DNA of 64,000 nt. Origin: Chlorops oryzae. Lineage: Eukaryota; Arthropoda; Insecta; Diptera; Chloropidae. A program made the position numbers and the translations under genes. Location of the stretch: the NCBI GenBank assembly GCA_020466095.1, contig CM035808.1, forward strand, positions 7,099,633 through 7,163,632, given 5' to 3'. The notes under the pieces were generated by a model, which was not told the DNA's origin, made no database searches, and saw nothing but the letters and a program-made list of their open reading frames with translations. Of this stretch, positions 18,900 through 31,657 are shown piece by piece (position 1 is the stretch's first letter; the number at the start of each line of letters is the position of its first letter).

Positions 18900-21800
18900 A
18901 TGCTAAAAAGTCAATTGAGTAGCAATTTTATTGCGTCGACCAAGAGTTCAACTGCAGCAAACGGTGTTGTTCCAGTAGACAGCGAGCCGTCCATCTCATC
19001 GTTTTCGCAAAAGGGTAATAAAGGACGCAACGATTGGAATATCAAAGCATCGAGCCTATCGAAAAGAACAAGAAATCTCATCCGACATGTAGTCGAGACG
19101 ATGGACATAAAACCGAATCCGGAAAAGCCAATGATACCGTTATCAATTGGTAAGTTGAAAATTTTTTAAAAATTTTTACTAAAAGTAGAAAGATCAAACG
19201 ACGGACCTGTTAACTTTATTAATTAATTAATGATTAATAAATCAAATTATTATTTTCTCTGTCTCAAATAATAACACAGGTATACAAGGTTTTGGACCAG
19301 AGAAACTGGATAGCGACCCTATAGGAATTTTTCGTGCTGATTCCGAATCTGGTACCCGTTTTTCTCTATCACGTCAAGTTTTTTCGTTCATATGTATATT
19401 TCAGTTACATATACATATAAATTATACATATGAACGAGCGAAGAATATACCAATAATAAAAATTCGTTTTTGTCATTTTCAGCAAAAATCCTCATAAAAT
19501 TAGAACGACGCAACGGATTCTTTTTGTTTTAGGCTCAAAACTTTTTCAATTGATTGTTCTTTCATTCAAAGTATTAAGACCTGGAATACCAGCCTTGGTT
19601 CGGAAATTATAACCATTTGAATTTCAAGTTTTTAAACAAAATCGCAAAAAATTGGAAATCAGCATCGCGTTTTTTGCCCTATAGCTTCCAAGTTACTGAA
19701 TCAATTCCAAATTTGTGTATAAAGGATATGTTGCGTTGTCATTCCTCTTTCATATGAGTACCAAAAACTTTGAAATCGGTTAAGGCATATAGGGTCTACG
19801 ACCTCATTATTGACATAGACTATAGGTAAAAATGTCAAAAACCGTTATTTAACGATTTCTCAAAAACTTGACGTGATAGAGAAAAACGGGTACCAGATTC
19901 CGAATCAGCACGAAAAATTCCTATAGGGTCGCTATCCAGTTTTTCTGGTCCAAAAGTTGGCCTTTATTTGTAAACTTGTGTAATTAATAATTATTTTATA
20001 CATTTGGCTTATAATTAATGAACAGGATTGTCAAATAATCAGGATTATTTTAGATTATTTAATTAAATTAATTTCAAAATTCCAATCCCCATTTAGTTTG
20101 TGTGGTTGTGTGTAACATCTAGAACCAGTCTAGATAGACCAAATGCTAACTCCGAACTCCGTTTGCTATTTCTTCCCTTCTAAAGGGAAACTAACATCCG
20201 GATTCTGAATATTCCCGGGGAATTTACTTTTCTCGAGAGTAAACATAAATATTCTTAAATATTTGGGGGAAGAAATTTGATAGGGAAATGGGTATTTGAC
20301 CCATACCCATAATTTTCCTTATCCTATCTATTTAAAAAAAGGAGAATTTTAGTCTCGAGAAATGTAAATTCCCCGGGAATTCGTTCCCCAGGAATATTCA
20401 GAATCGAGCTGATATAGAAATGATCAGCGTCACCCGGAGATTCGATTTAGCCATGTCCGTCTGTCTGTCCGTCCGTATACAGTTTTCTTATCGAGGGAGT
20501 TGAGCCGTCTAGAAAAAAATTGGGGACATTAGTAAGACCATATTCGAGAATGGATCCGATCGGATAATTTTTAGTGATACCTCTAGTACTGGGGTCTCTC
20601 ACAAAACTTGCAAGAACCACCACCGCATAAAGTAAGCTATTGGAAGGCAGTTCGCTTACAGTCTCGTATACTTTGTAATCGGTACGCACTGTTGTCCGCT
20701 GGGGTATTGTATGGTCAGGCTGGTCTGACTATAAAAACCTTACTTGTTTTATTATTACTTTTTCATTGTGTTTTTAATTATTTTTCGAACCAAAATTTTC
20801 TCATTAATTTCAAATAAATATTATTTAAAAAAATAAGTAAAATTAATTCAATAATTTATTAATCTTAATTCTTAACATCGGCCTGGAGTGACGACAGCTA
20901 TAATAGACCTATAATTTAATCGATAAAATGCAAATTAAATTAACATTTTAGCTGACGTGATTAGGAAAAACCAAATTGTTAGATCGAAATTTTAGATTCA
21001 GTGCGTGAGATCGAAGAACAATTGATCAACGTAACTGAAGTTTAATGGATAAATTGGTTGGATCAGTTGATATTTTCTTGTTTTAAAATAGTTACTGAAA
21101 GCTTAACTTTAATTCGAAACAAAGGAAAGAAATTCTTAAGTAAAGTTATGTTAAGTGGCGTCTCAATTATGGCCTGAAAAAATAGATAGTAGGAGCACGG
21201 CATAGTGAAATAAAACTTTTTAAAGTCACAAGAGTCACAAAAGCACAAAGACCAAAAAGGCAGCGGAAAACTCTTTTATTGAAGCAGAAAATGGGAGTAA
21301 CACAGGCCAAACCCAGCGGTCAACAGTGCCTACCGCCTACAAAGTATACGAGACAGTAAGCGACCTGAATATAGGTGCAAAGTATACGAGATTGAAGGCG
21401 ACCTGCCTACCAATAGCTTACTTTATGTGGTGGTGGTAGGCGTTCACTCTACAAAATGGCCACGATCGGAAAAAAGTATACTAGGATGGTATATGAGGTC
21501 GTATGCATTACCGACTGCGGCCTTACGAAATGTGTTACGGTTCATTGGTTCTGTAGGCAGCATTTTGTCCGCTAGGAATGAGTACTGAAGGGCATTCTAG
21601 ACTTAAGAAAAATATGGGGATACTTAATAAAAATCTCTGTAGGCATTATAGTTCGGGGCACATCTGCAGAATCAGAAACACGAACAAATGTTTTGAAAGG
21701 AAACGACTCTTTCTTAAATTTTTCGAATCAATCTGTGCTTCTCTTTCTTTCTCATGCATTCAAATGGGATGTTTTCGAAACATGTTTTCACACGTCTGAC

Positions 21801-24800
21801 TTTCGAATATCCTGTGCACAAGTCCGCTGGGCTAGGCGTAGACTCACGTGTCTGGGCTATCAGTCACCTATCAGTGACTTTATTCCCTTGGCTCTTAAAC
21901 CCTTAATAATAATAATACAAATTAAAGTCATGGACCATTCTGCCAGTACCACCTAACCTTTATATATATATATTTATGTATTTAAAAACAAAAGGAAAAT
22001 AAATTAAGCGAAATTTATTTCCTTATTTGTGAAACCTTTTTTGGCAACTTCAAAAACTTGCCTGGGATACTACAATTTCTTGAGGGGGAAAATTCATGAA
22101 ATTTCTTAAAATTTTGTTGAATCATTTTGCACATACACAAAAAAGTCCATTAAAAACCTGTTGCGCACAAATATTTTAAATGAAATTATCAGTTTGTCCT
22201 CATTAAGAGTGTGGTGCGTAGTTATTTGGTAGGTGAATATAGGTAGGTGAAATATTCAACAGATTTACCGGCATCAATTTACCTCAAATAAAATTTAATA
22301 ATAAAGTGTACAAATATATTTAACTACACTGTGATAGTTCAAAATTTAGACTGAGTCCCGCCATTTCGGCCACGGGGAATCGAACTGCATCATTAGGTTT
22401 TTTTTCATACAAATTTTTTTTGAAGTTTTTTTAACTCCAGTTTTTGGCGCATATCTATGAATGAGTTGAAGTTTGGGACTCTTAACTAACATCAAAGTGT
22501 ACTCTGATATATGCCAATTAAAGTGATATTTGCAATTATGCGTCAGCTGCGTTGCGTCAATTGACGCAAACAATCAATACCTGCACGCATGTGGAAGCAG
22601 TACAAATCGATTTCGTGCGTCAAATTTCCGAAAAGTTGAATATTGCACGCAGCGTGAAATTGTGACAGCTGCGTATAACAGTTGAAAAAAGGAATATAAT
22701 AGTGTTGTAGAAACTATTGAGTACCTACTTTCGAGTACTTCATACTTGTGGGAATACTTTTCAATGAAATAATATGAACAATTTGTTCTTATATCTTTTA
22801 GTTCTCCTTTATTTGTGCGTATTTGAGTAATTAATGTCATTATTCTACCGTTCAAAATCAAATTTTGGTTTATATTTTTTTAAACGCCTCAAATACAACC
22901 CTAAATAAAAAATGTAGTGAGTCGAGTACTCTTCACAATTGTGCTTCACTAAGAAATTTCGAGGCATCCCATATGCTCACGCACTGTTGGAAATTGCGTT
23001 TTTCACGCATTTGACGCTGCGTCATGCGTCTGACGCATAATTGGAAATGGCACTTTATTCTTTCGAAAACACCGTTATGATAAAATGCCGCTTAGGATAG
23101 GCTTCCTATATTCCATATAAATATATAGGTATAATTAAATAAAATTATCACCTTTGCGGTGCTTACGAAGCGGACGTCTCCGAAGGCATTTGGATAATTT
23201 TTATTCTCTAATTTCATATAAAGGGGAGCTGAGAGGATTTTTAGCTGTTTTATTTTTTGATCCTATTTATTTTTATTTAAATATTAAATAAATTTGAATT
23301 CATAAATTTGAATTCATAGACTTTTAAGAAACATAATAAAAACCGCCTAAACGCTGCAAATCTGAATAAAATGCACGAAAAAAAAGGAACCTCTAGAGAG
23401 CGCCTTTTTGTAATTAACAAAAAAAAAAAAACTGGAATTATCTACATAGAACTCAGTTAGTATCCACATCGACCAGTCTGGAAATAATAATCTGGTTAAC
23501 GTAAACAAGAATTTGTTGTTTCAAATTTGCAAGTCAGAACTTGTCGCGTGGGCAATTAATTTTTAAATAATTTAAAATAATGTGAATTCTTAGGCTCAGC
23601 AAAGAAACGACGCCGTTCATAGAAAGAGGTTCACGCACAAAATGAATTCTTTTTAACAAACCTGAGAGATATTTAAAGAAAAAAATTTTTTTTTTTTTTG
23701 GGGTCTTAGTAGTGAAATTTTTGAATATATTCTTCAAAGTCTTCATTGTCAGTTTAAGGGCCGTTTTTTCATCTGTAAGTTAAATTACACTGTGCGACAT
23801 TTTAGCGGTCATGTTTTGTAAACAAAAAATTGACGACTGTTTTTGAAAGTGCTCAGTGAGTTTAACAACGCCTCATACTCAGTTTTGTCAAGTCACCTCT
23901 ACTTTTAAAAAAAAAATAGACTTCAAAAAGTGGGGCCGAGAATTAAGTTACTCACTTACTTATGGCTATATCTCGCAATCCGTTCAATGTTTTAATTTCC
24001 TTTCTATCACAATTTAATGCTCTGAACTCATTTTAAATAGTTTTAGTACAAACCGACCCGAAAAAACTCTATCTAGTAGGTGGAAATTGCAAAAATTCCT
24101 AAAATTTGACGTATTTTTTTATCATATTTTATTTTGTATGGGCCTATAGCTCCCAAGGCAATAAACATTATATCAAAATTTTTTAATGGAAATATAGAAA
24201 GACTATAACTAAACAACTTCTTCATATACACGAACTGCATTCGAGCAATACTTGATACCGTTTTGCCGGCGCAAAGTTGAAAAATTTCCACCAAAAATCG
24301 GAAGAAAAAACGCAAAATCACCCTTTGGGTATGCACGAAGTTTTTCAATCCAAAGCAAACCAAACCAGCAGAACCGGAAAATAGAAAAATGGAGTTACTC
24401 CATTTTCAAAGTAAACCGTCCATTTTGGTCCTATCGAGCAAATTTTTTTTTTTTTGTAATACCCGACGTATGAGCAATGTTATTAAGAAAATCAGTAAGC
24501 CATAACATTACGTATACGTCTTATCTATAAAATTAGTGAAACACCTTGAGCGAAAATTTTCTATTGTTAAATTTATGGAAAGGAGGAATAAAACGGATCC
24601 AACGAGATGTGCATGTTTTTGGTAGATAATTTTTGACACATTCGTTTCTGCTGAGGCGGTTCGATGCACGACAGATCAGCGTGTTTGTTCTTGTCTACTT
24701 TTTCAGTTTAATTCGTATGTTGGAAATGTATTTCCGAACCTTTCAGTCCATTTTTACGAATCAAAAACTATAAAAACCCGTTCCAATTGCGACTCGAAAT

Positions 24801-27800
24801 AAGCTATCGCATCGAATTGCCTATCGCATCGCAATACAAAGTAAGGCGTCAGGTTTAAACTCTCCTGAAGTCTCATCATTTGAAAGTTTTCACTAGGTGT
24901 ACTAGGTTGAAGACTATGAGCCTTAGGGCCGTTTTCTCATGCTACTTCTAAGCTCTATCTGCCAGTTAAATTTTATTTCTTGAACTTATTAATCAAATTT
25001 GTATGAAATTATCATCAGGATAATTTAATTTACAGATAAAAAAAAAGATGATAAAACGAAGTATTTGAAAGAATCCATTTCAACTTTTATCTTCAGCGGG
25101 GGAAATTCCATTTTTTAATTAAACTGAACAATGCGAAGCTAATAAAAACACACATGTGAAAGTATCTACATAAGAATGAATATGTGAGCTCTGTATCAAA
25201 TAAACAAAACACACCTTCTTTTTTAAACCAATCACAATGCTGATAGCCATCCGTGTTGCATCAAACCTGTTGTCAACGGCACGAAAAAACACACATTTAA
25301 AAAAATGAAACAATAACACATTTAAATGAATATGTATAAGAATTTGAATTCTTTCGCATGACCGGATGTGTGCACATGATTCTAGCTGGCAGGGTCTATC
25401 GACGAAAAGGACATTTTATAGGTCATTTTTTTGTAAACAAAAATTTGACGACTGCTTTTGAAAGTGCTCGGCGAGTATAACAACGCGTCATACTCAGTTT
25501 TGTCAAGTCACCTCTACTTTTTTTTTAAATAGACTTCAAAAAGTGGGGCCGAGAATTAAATTACTCACTTACTTATGACTATATCTCGCAATCCGTTCAA
25601 TATTTTAATTTACTATCTATCACAATTTATGGCTCTGAACTCATTTTAAATAGTTTTAGTACAAACCGACCCGAAAAAACTATATCTAGTAGGTGGAAAT
25701 TGCAAAAATTCCTAAAATTTTACGTGTTTTTTTTTAATCATATTTTATTTTGTATGGGCCTATAGCTCACAAGGCAATAAACATTATATCAAAAATTTTT
25801 AATGCAAATATAGAAAGACTATAACTAAACATCTTTTTCATATACACGAACTGCATCCGAGTAAAACTTGATACCGTTTTACCGCTGCAAAGTTGAAAAA
25901 TTTCTACCAAAAATCGGAAGAAAAAACGCAAAATCACCCTTTGGGTATGCACGAAATTTTACAACCCAACGCAAATGGTTCCGAACCATGAAAATAATAT
26001 AATATGTAATCAGTGTTGCACTATTTTCTTTTCTGGATAATCTGGCAAGGCAAAAAGAGATTTAGGGAATTTTTTTTCTTGGCAGATTATCCAGAAAAAA
26101 AAACAGTTTGTTTGGCCTCCGATTTTCGAAACCAAAAATATTTTGTCAACGATGTACATAGGTATCTGTACGAAAGGGAAGTTCGAATTGTTTTAATTTG
26201 AATTGAATTTTATTTTTATTTTGAAAGAGGTTATTTTTAGATCCGACGATTAGGAAGAAGAAAAATTGAAGATCTATTTATTTTTTAATAAATAAAGTAT
26301 TAAATTTTGAATCTGCGTGTGGCATCTTTCGAAAAATATTTTGCTCAGAATTTTTTCGACCGATATCATTCTGGGTAATCAGTTTGCCTCTTATCTTAAT
26401 TGGTTTAATTTATAATAAATTATTTATTATTTTGTGATTTGATAAGCTCCATAACCTATTGTGATCTATCGAAAAATTCGCGCATAATAAATTGTCAAGG
26501 CGAAGGTACTTCATTCCAAAATAATTGTATGGCTGTGAATTACATGCAAAATCTCCTGCAAAATCTCCTGCATCAGTGATTTAACCGGGACATAAAGGTG
26601 ACATTGTCACGCATGATACATTGGGTGACAATGTCATCGTAGAAGGGTGCTGTTACATGTGCTTGAATCTCATTGGCTAATTCAATTTAAATAAAATTTT
26701 GGTGTCAATTGAGTTTATGCATGGCGTGGCGTAGTGGATAGCGTGCGCACCTAAAAATTCTTAGATCACGAGTTCGATTTCTAGCAGAGGCAAACAATAA
26801 TTGTAAAAAAAAACAAAAGATTTTTAAATATGTTCGGAATTTACAAAAATAAGACACGAAGAGAGTTTCAAATAATTTCTATAAATAGACATTTCGAGAG
26901 AAAAGAGCATGCGCAGCTCTCGAATACTTTTTCGCCATCGGATCCTCTAGGGTGACAACGCGTCCGGCGGATTTTCTTTCGCTCCGTGCCGATGCGTTTG
27001 TCCGACGTCAAGCATAATGACATTCGCTGCCTTAACCGACATTTCTCTATATTAACTATACCTCTTTGAAACTCTCTGCCCATGGAACTTCAAAATCTTC
27101 AGATTTATTTTCTATATGCTTATTCCCCACGGTATCTTGCTCTCAAAATGCATTTTTGGGACCGTAACGTTTTAATATAGAGTGCCTATTTTTTCTTAGC
27201 CAAGAGTAGTATAAGTTCTCCAAAAATGGAAGATCTACATACAGTCAAAGTTCCATAACTCGAACCACCATTATCTAAAGAAATAGCTTGAGTTATAGAG
27301 ACTTCGAGTTAGGGAAATGGAATCGTATAAAAAATATTCGCTATTGCCACCCGATTCAGTTCGAGTTGTAGAAGTTCCAGTTATGGAAGTTTGACTGTAT
27401 ATGTATCTGACTCTACTTTACATCAAAAGGTATGAAAAAAACTCTCATTTGGCTGACTCCCTTTATTTAAGCTCTTTTCTATAAAAAAGCGCGATTTAAG
27501 ATTTCATGCGATGGCTTTTTTGCGAGTCCCCCTGAGAACTTAGGGGGTCTTCTCATTGAGCAACTTTTTATTCGATTTTTTTTTTTTTTTTGCATTTATT
27601 TATAGCTTGGGTAGTTGTGAGTATGCCCCTAAAAGGATTTTTTGAAATTCGAAATAGTTTAGAGGATATAGCCTTCTTTGTCGAGCAAGATCTGCGCTAA
27701 AACGAGTAATTTTTGCGTTGCTCCAAACTTTAAACGCGTTTATCTCGAAAGCACGTTTTTCGAACTGGCGGCCATGATATCTCCAGTTCAACTGAACCGA

Positions 27801-29645
27801 TTTTCATGAAACAAAGTGGAATCGACGCAGAATTGTCACCATTCTCGGGTGAACCTCGACCATAATTTTAAAAAATTTTTTACTATTTTTTTTTTTTACA
27901 CTAAACTACAAAAAAAAAGCCCGAAATTGAAATTTTTTTTTGAATGGCCGCCATTTTGAGAAAAAAAAAATCACAAAATTAAGCTTGAGGTTCACCCGAG
28001 AATTACATCTATACTGATTATAACCCCATTTCGGACGCTCCGGAGACCCGGAATCGTGGCCGCCGTGACGACACCTTTTTTTTCACCACCAACTTTGAAG
28101 CCTCATTACTTTTTGAACAGCCCACGTATCGAGGCAAAAAAAAATTTTTTATTTACTTTGAACCTTTTGTAATACAATAAATAAAAAAAGTTTTCAATTA
28201 TTCTTTGCGTTTTCAAATAAGAATTTTTTTAAAAAGGGTCCAAAAAACGGGTTTTCTATGAGAAGACCCTCTTAAATTGAAAATTTCCCAAAAAAAAAAA
28301 ACCAACCATGCATTATAAATTAAACCATTGTTTTTTTCTCTTTCTTCTCGTTTTAGGCGATCCGACAACATTCGGTAATTTAAAACCGTCGGACGAAACG
28401 ATGAAAGCCGTTCTTAGATCCGTCGAAAGCGGTGAATTCAATGGATACGCACATTCATTTGGCTATGAGAAGGCCCGGAAGGCAATCGCAAACTATAGCG
28501 CCCATCAGAGTTCGGAGGAAATTTCACCAGAAAATGTTCATATATGCAGCGGCTGTTCATCCGCATTGGAATATTGTATATTAGCTTTAGCGGAAAGTGG
28601 ACAAAATATTTTGCTGCCACGTCCGGGTTTTTCGCTTTATGGCACTCTTTCCGAAGGCTTTAATATTGAAATGCGTTATTATGATTTGCTGCCCGAGAGA
28701 ATGTGGCAAGCGGATTTAAAGCAATTGGAAAGCTTAATCGATAAGAACACAGCGGCTCTTTTGATCAACAATCCGAGCAATCCATGCGGCAGTGTTTATA
28801 GCAAGAAACACTTGCAGGATTTGATCGCAATTTGTGAGAAATATTATTTACCGATTATAGCAGATGAGGTATGTATGTATGTGTATATTTAATTATTTAT
28901 TTATTTATTTATTTATATATTTATTTTCATTTAAATTTCGCGCAGATTTACGAGCATTTTGTGTTCCCCGGGACACAGCATTTCGCTGTAAGTAGCCTTT
29001 CAAAAAATGTACCTGTTCTTTCGTGCAGCGGCCTTACCAAACGTTTTTTGGTACCAGGCTGGCGTATGGGATGGATTATTGTGCACGATCGAGAAAATCG
29101 TTTAGAAGACGCAAAACTTGGTATAAGGAACATGTGCTGTCGTATTTTGGGCTCCAATACGCTTGTCCAGGGCGCACTTCCAGATATTTTGGAGAAAACT
29201 CCGCAAAAATTCTTTGACAGTGTCATCGCAGTGTTATCCGTGAGTTCAAGATTTAAAGAAAAAAAAAAAAATTTTTTTACGTCGATTGTTTTTCTTTCGT
29301 GTGTAGCACAACGCTAAATTGGCTCATTCAATATTGGCAAATGTCCGTGGACTTAAACCTATAATGCCCAATGGCGCGATGTATATGATGATTGGGATAG
29401 AAATTGAAAATTTCCCGCAATTCAAAGACGATACGCAATTCGTTGAGAGTTTAGTGAATGAAGAGAGCGTTTTCTGCTTGCCTGGAATGTGTTTCCTCTA
29501 TCCGAATTATTTTCGCATCGTACTGACAGTTCCCGCCGATATGATCGAAGAGGCATGCTCGCGAATCGCTCAATTTTGTAAGAAGCACTATAAGGTTCAA
29601 AAAAATGTGATTGCTAACAATCTGTTGAAAGCAGTCAGGTACTGA
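18900..29645 (+). CDS. Tat: tyrosine aminotransferase, complete four-exon gene
   Basis: Exons are 18900-19149, 28357-28868, 28946-29239 and 29307-29645. Junction phases are 1, 0 and 0, total 1395 bases, 464 residues; human TAT has 454. The enzyme moves the amino group of tyrosine to 2-oxoglutarate using PLP, the first step of tyrosine breakdown, in the cytosol. Family marks in order: LIRHVVETMDIKPNPEKPMI, LSIGDPTTFGNL, the YAHSFGYEKARKAIANY helix, LLPRPGFSLY, NNPSNPCGS (substrate/PLP Asn), ADEIYEHFVF (PLP-binding Asp and Tyr), then SCSGLTKRFLVPGWRMGW with the Schiff-base Lys, and FRIVLTVP with the carboxylate-binding Arg near the C-terminus. The ATG at 18900 is the first in frame; the frame open upstream begins only at a TTG. 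No frame breaks. ATTAAA at 29646 and AATAAA at 29724 follow the stop. Confidence 0.93.
19290..19955. mobile_element. 666-bp element with roughly 100-bp inverted arms
   Basis: Left arm from TTTTGGACCAGAGAAACTGG and right arm ending CTGGTCCAAAA are nearly perfect complements for about 100 bases (GATAGCGACCCTATAGG, CTGGTACCCGTTTTTCTC). The interior has no protein. It lies about 140 bases inside intron 1 of the aminotransferase gene. Long arms with a short loop would fold into a stable hairpin in the pre-mRNA. Confidence 0.75.
20094..20760 (+). repeat. dispersed repeat with hairpin head, copy 2, interrupted
   Basis: Shares AATGATCAGCGTCACC, TGTCCGTCTGTCTGTCC and a tail TTACTTGTTTTATTATT with the copies at 10371 and 43513. 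It is split at about 20150-20410 by another element whose TIR words are GATTCTGAATATTCCC and GGAATATTCAGAATC. Confidence 0.6.
20197..20410. mobile_element. MITE, GATTCTGAATATTCCCGGGG family, copy 1
   Basis: TIRs of about 40 bases (GGATTCTGAATATTCCCGGG and complement). Same family as 32267-32494 and, more distantly, 30540-31015 and 31470-31632. It is inserted in the older repeat at 20094-20760. Confidence 0.65.
20761..22519. other. intron DNA with an inverted copy of a neighbouring segment
   Basis: The segment near 21330-21440 (AATAGCTTACTTTATGTGGT, AAAGTATACGAGA) is the inverse complement of 20612-20698. Within it the AAGTATACGAGA unit is itself duplicated. Nothing else is recognised. Confidence 0.45.
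22520..23056. mobile_element. 537-bp TIR element, TTATGCGTCAG family
   Basis: Ends AAAGTG...GCAATTATGCGTCAG and its near-complement CTGACGCATAATTGG...CACTTT. The termini are full of GCGTCA/TGACGC words. A related shorter copy is inside 36038-36498. No ORF. Confidence 0.6.
23806..24357 (+). repeat. 550-bp dispersed repeat, copy 1
   Basis: Aligns along its full length with 25424-25975 (GTAAACAAAAAATTGACGAC, GTGCTCAGTGAG, AAAGTGGGGCCGAGAATTAA, CACCCTTTGGGTATGCACGAA). A diverged relative lies at 44742-45000. ORFs on both strands are not conserved in frame, so I take it as a non-coding transposon remnant. Confidence 0.7.
25424..25975 (+). repeat. 550-bp dispersed repeat, copy 2
   Basis: Direct copy of 23806-24357 about 1.6 kb downstream, with scattered substitutions and short indels. 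The two copies bracket unrelated DNA in the aminotransferase intron. Confidence 0.7.
26027..26100. repeat. short hairpin
   Basis: TTTTCTGGATAATCTGCC-like and its complement GGCAGATTATCCAGAAAA form a hairpin with about 20 paired bases. It is probably a small MITE. Confidence 0.5.
26719..26800 (+). other. tRNA-like sequence (box A and box B), probable SINE head
   Basis: TGGCGTAGTGGATAGCG matches a pol III box A and, about 40 bases on, GAGTTCGATTTC matches box B. The usual tRNA spacing is kept, but stems do not close into a sound cloverleaf. A poly-A-rich tail follows. Best read as a tRNA-derived SINE or tRNA pseudogene, not a working tRNA. Confidence 0.5.
27242..27397. mobile_element. 156-bp pogo/Tigger-like MITE
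   Basis: Ends CAGTCAAAGTTCCATAACTC and TATGGAAGTTTGACTG are inverted repeats, with TA on both outer sides (27240-27241, 27398-27399). CAGT ends and a TA target fit pogo-type Tc1/mariner elements. No ORF. Confidence 0.7.
27543..28271. mobile_element. 730-bp TTAA element, copy 2
   Basis: Near-identical to 14690-15429 in the same orientation. Right flank TTAA at 28272; the left flank has decayed to TTAG. It ends about 85 bases before the acceptor of aminotransferase exon 2, so its right end may overlap the branch-point region of a functional intron. Confidence 0.75.
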
Positions 29646-29849
29646 TTAAAGCATTTATTTTTGTTTTTTCCTAAGTTACAATCGTGAAGTGTGTAAAACA
29701 TATGCTTCATGTCGATATTGTAGAATAAATATTATCACTCGTATGCGTATCGCATAACTAATCATATCCAAATCGACACAACACGATATTTCGCCAATAC
29801 TCGAACAAAACATCCAATCTCTTTCGAAGCTTGTAAAAAATGTTTCTTT

Positions 29850-30523
29850 ATAAAGGGTCTGACGGGTTGTGCCACCCTGAAAGGAATTTTTAAATTTTGT
29901 TGATTTTTCGATAGGTTTCATCTAAAAATACTGTGGAGACCACTTTTTAGATTTTAATTTTGAATAGTCCTTGAGATATCCTTGCAAGTCCTTTTTTATT
30001 AAGGCTTTTTTCAAAATTTTATATCTCAACAACCAATTAAGATAGAGAGACGATCTAAACAGATTCTGTTAGACAATAAAACAAGGAAGCTAAAAAAATT
30101 TTGTTTTAATTTTACACTGAGAAATTTTTTTTCACAAAACTAAAAAGAAAAGTTTAAGTATTTTTTTCAGTGTATTCCAATTTTGACGCGACTTTTAAAT
30201 TTTTTGGAAAAATAGCTCCTAGTATTTACTTTAATTTAAAAGAAACAAGTATTCCAATCGGATGGCGCAACAGTGTCATATTTACAAAAATGCAAGGGTA
30301 CATTAATACTCTCAGTGTTGATCCCATACAAAAGGCATCACTCATACGACATGTAGGACGTTAATTATATATTCGATAATCCGCATACATACACTATTCA
30401 AAATTAAAATCTAAAAAGTGGTCTCCACAGTATTTTTAGATGAAACCTATCGAAAAATCAACAAAATTTAAAAATTCCTTTCAGGGTGGCACATGCCTTT
30501 GCTCAACCGGGAAGACCCTTTAT
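29850..30523. mobile_element. 674-bp TIR element with long arms
   Basis: Arms start ATAAAGGGTCT and pair over about 110 bases (GCCACCCTGAAAGGAATTTT, GTGGAGACCACTTTTTAG), the right arm having about 14 extra bases near its tip. TATA lies on both edges. The interior resembles 52310-52600, so the two are relatives. It lies just past the aminotransferase 3' end. Confidence 0.7.
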
Positions 30524-30539
30524 ATTATTGTTTCATCCC

Positions 30540-31015
30540 CATTCTAAATGAATATTCTACGGGAATTTTTTCCCTAGAAATTCTTCCACGCGAAAAAAGG
30601 AAGCCTTCTGGTCAATTATGGTCAAATGAAAAGTGAATTTGATAACCAGGGCTCGGATTTTATTGCTTTTATAAATTTAAAGCATACTTTATGGAGTAAA
30701 AATTTTGTTCAACTCACATAAAGTTAAGAGCCATATCGATTTTTAACTTCAATATGGATTTTTTTGAAGTTAGAAAAGTGGTTTGAAGTTCAACTTCGCT
30801 AAAGTTATTCGCATTATGTTGATAAGAAAAATTTTTGCCCCATAAAGTATGCTTTAAATTTATAAAAGCAACAAAATTCGAGCCGTAGTTATGACCTATA
30901 CTTAAAAATGTTCGAAATTCTTGCTCTCTTTATATCCCGCTCCTAATGTGCCTAAAATAGGAGAATTTTTTCAAACCCACAGCGAAAAATTCCCCAAGAG
31001 TATTTAGAATCGGAC
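30540..31015. mobile_element. MITE split by another MITE
   Basis: The outer ends (CATTCTAAATGAATATTC and GAGTATTTAGAATCGG) belong to the GAATATTC family. The inner element, about 30652-30893, has TIRs with TTTATAAATTTAAAGCATAC and GTATGCTTTAAATTTATAAA and is the same family as 36506-36750. A two-layer nest. Confidence 0.6.
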
Positions 31016-31469
31016 TATTATTGACTGCTGAATCAATCAATATAAATGAATTGAACATGAAAAACTTGATTAAAGATTTTTGAATTGTGCCGGTCTTGTG
31101 ATTAGTGTGCGATATATGTAAATAAACACATATATACAACGATTTACGGTAACGAGAAAATAAGCAACGTTTTATATAGGACTGAAAATTTAAAGTTTCA
31201 CTATGATCAGCTGCATAAAAAGCTGACCCATTCTTATAATGAAACCTTAAGTAAAAAAAAAAACTTTTAAAATAAAAGTATATTATAAAACCAAAAAAAA
31301 AATTAAAACAACAATGACAGGATTTTTGTGCCACTGCTCCACTATACATACCTATATATTCGAGCTTAATAAGTAACGACAAATAAAAGAAGAAGTTTTG
31401 GACCCATAAAAATGGGAATGAATCTTCTCGGGCCTACTTTTTTTTTTCAATTTGTGTGTCAAAGTAACT

Positions 31470-31632
31470 AGCCCTATTCTTAATGAATATTCTGAGGGAA
31501 TTTTTTCCCTAAAACTTTTCTCCGCGGAAAAGAGAAGTATTCTAAGCATTCCATAATTGAAAGAATGTGATGAATTTTGCTTGAAAATGTTCGAAGTTCC
31601 TGCTCCCGATATATTCACTTCCCCAGTGTGCT
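31470..31632. mobile_element. MITE, GAATATTC family, further copy
   Basis: CCTATTCTTAATGAATATTC at the left and GTGTGCTTAGAATGG at the right form imperfect TIRs related to those of 30540-31015. Confidence 0.5.
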
Positions 31633-31657
31633 TAGAATGGTTTTACTTGATAAAACC

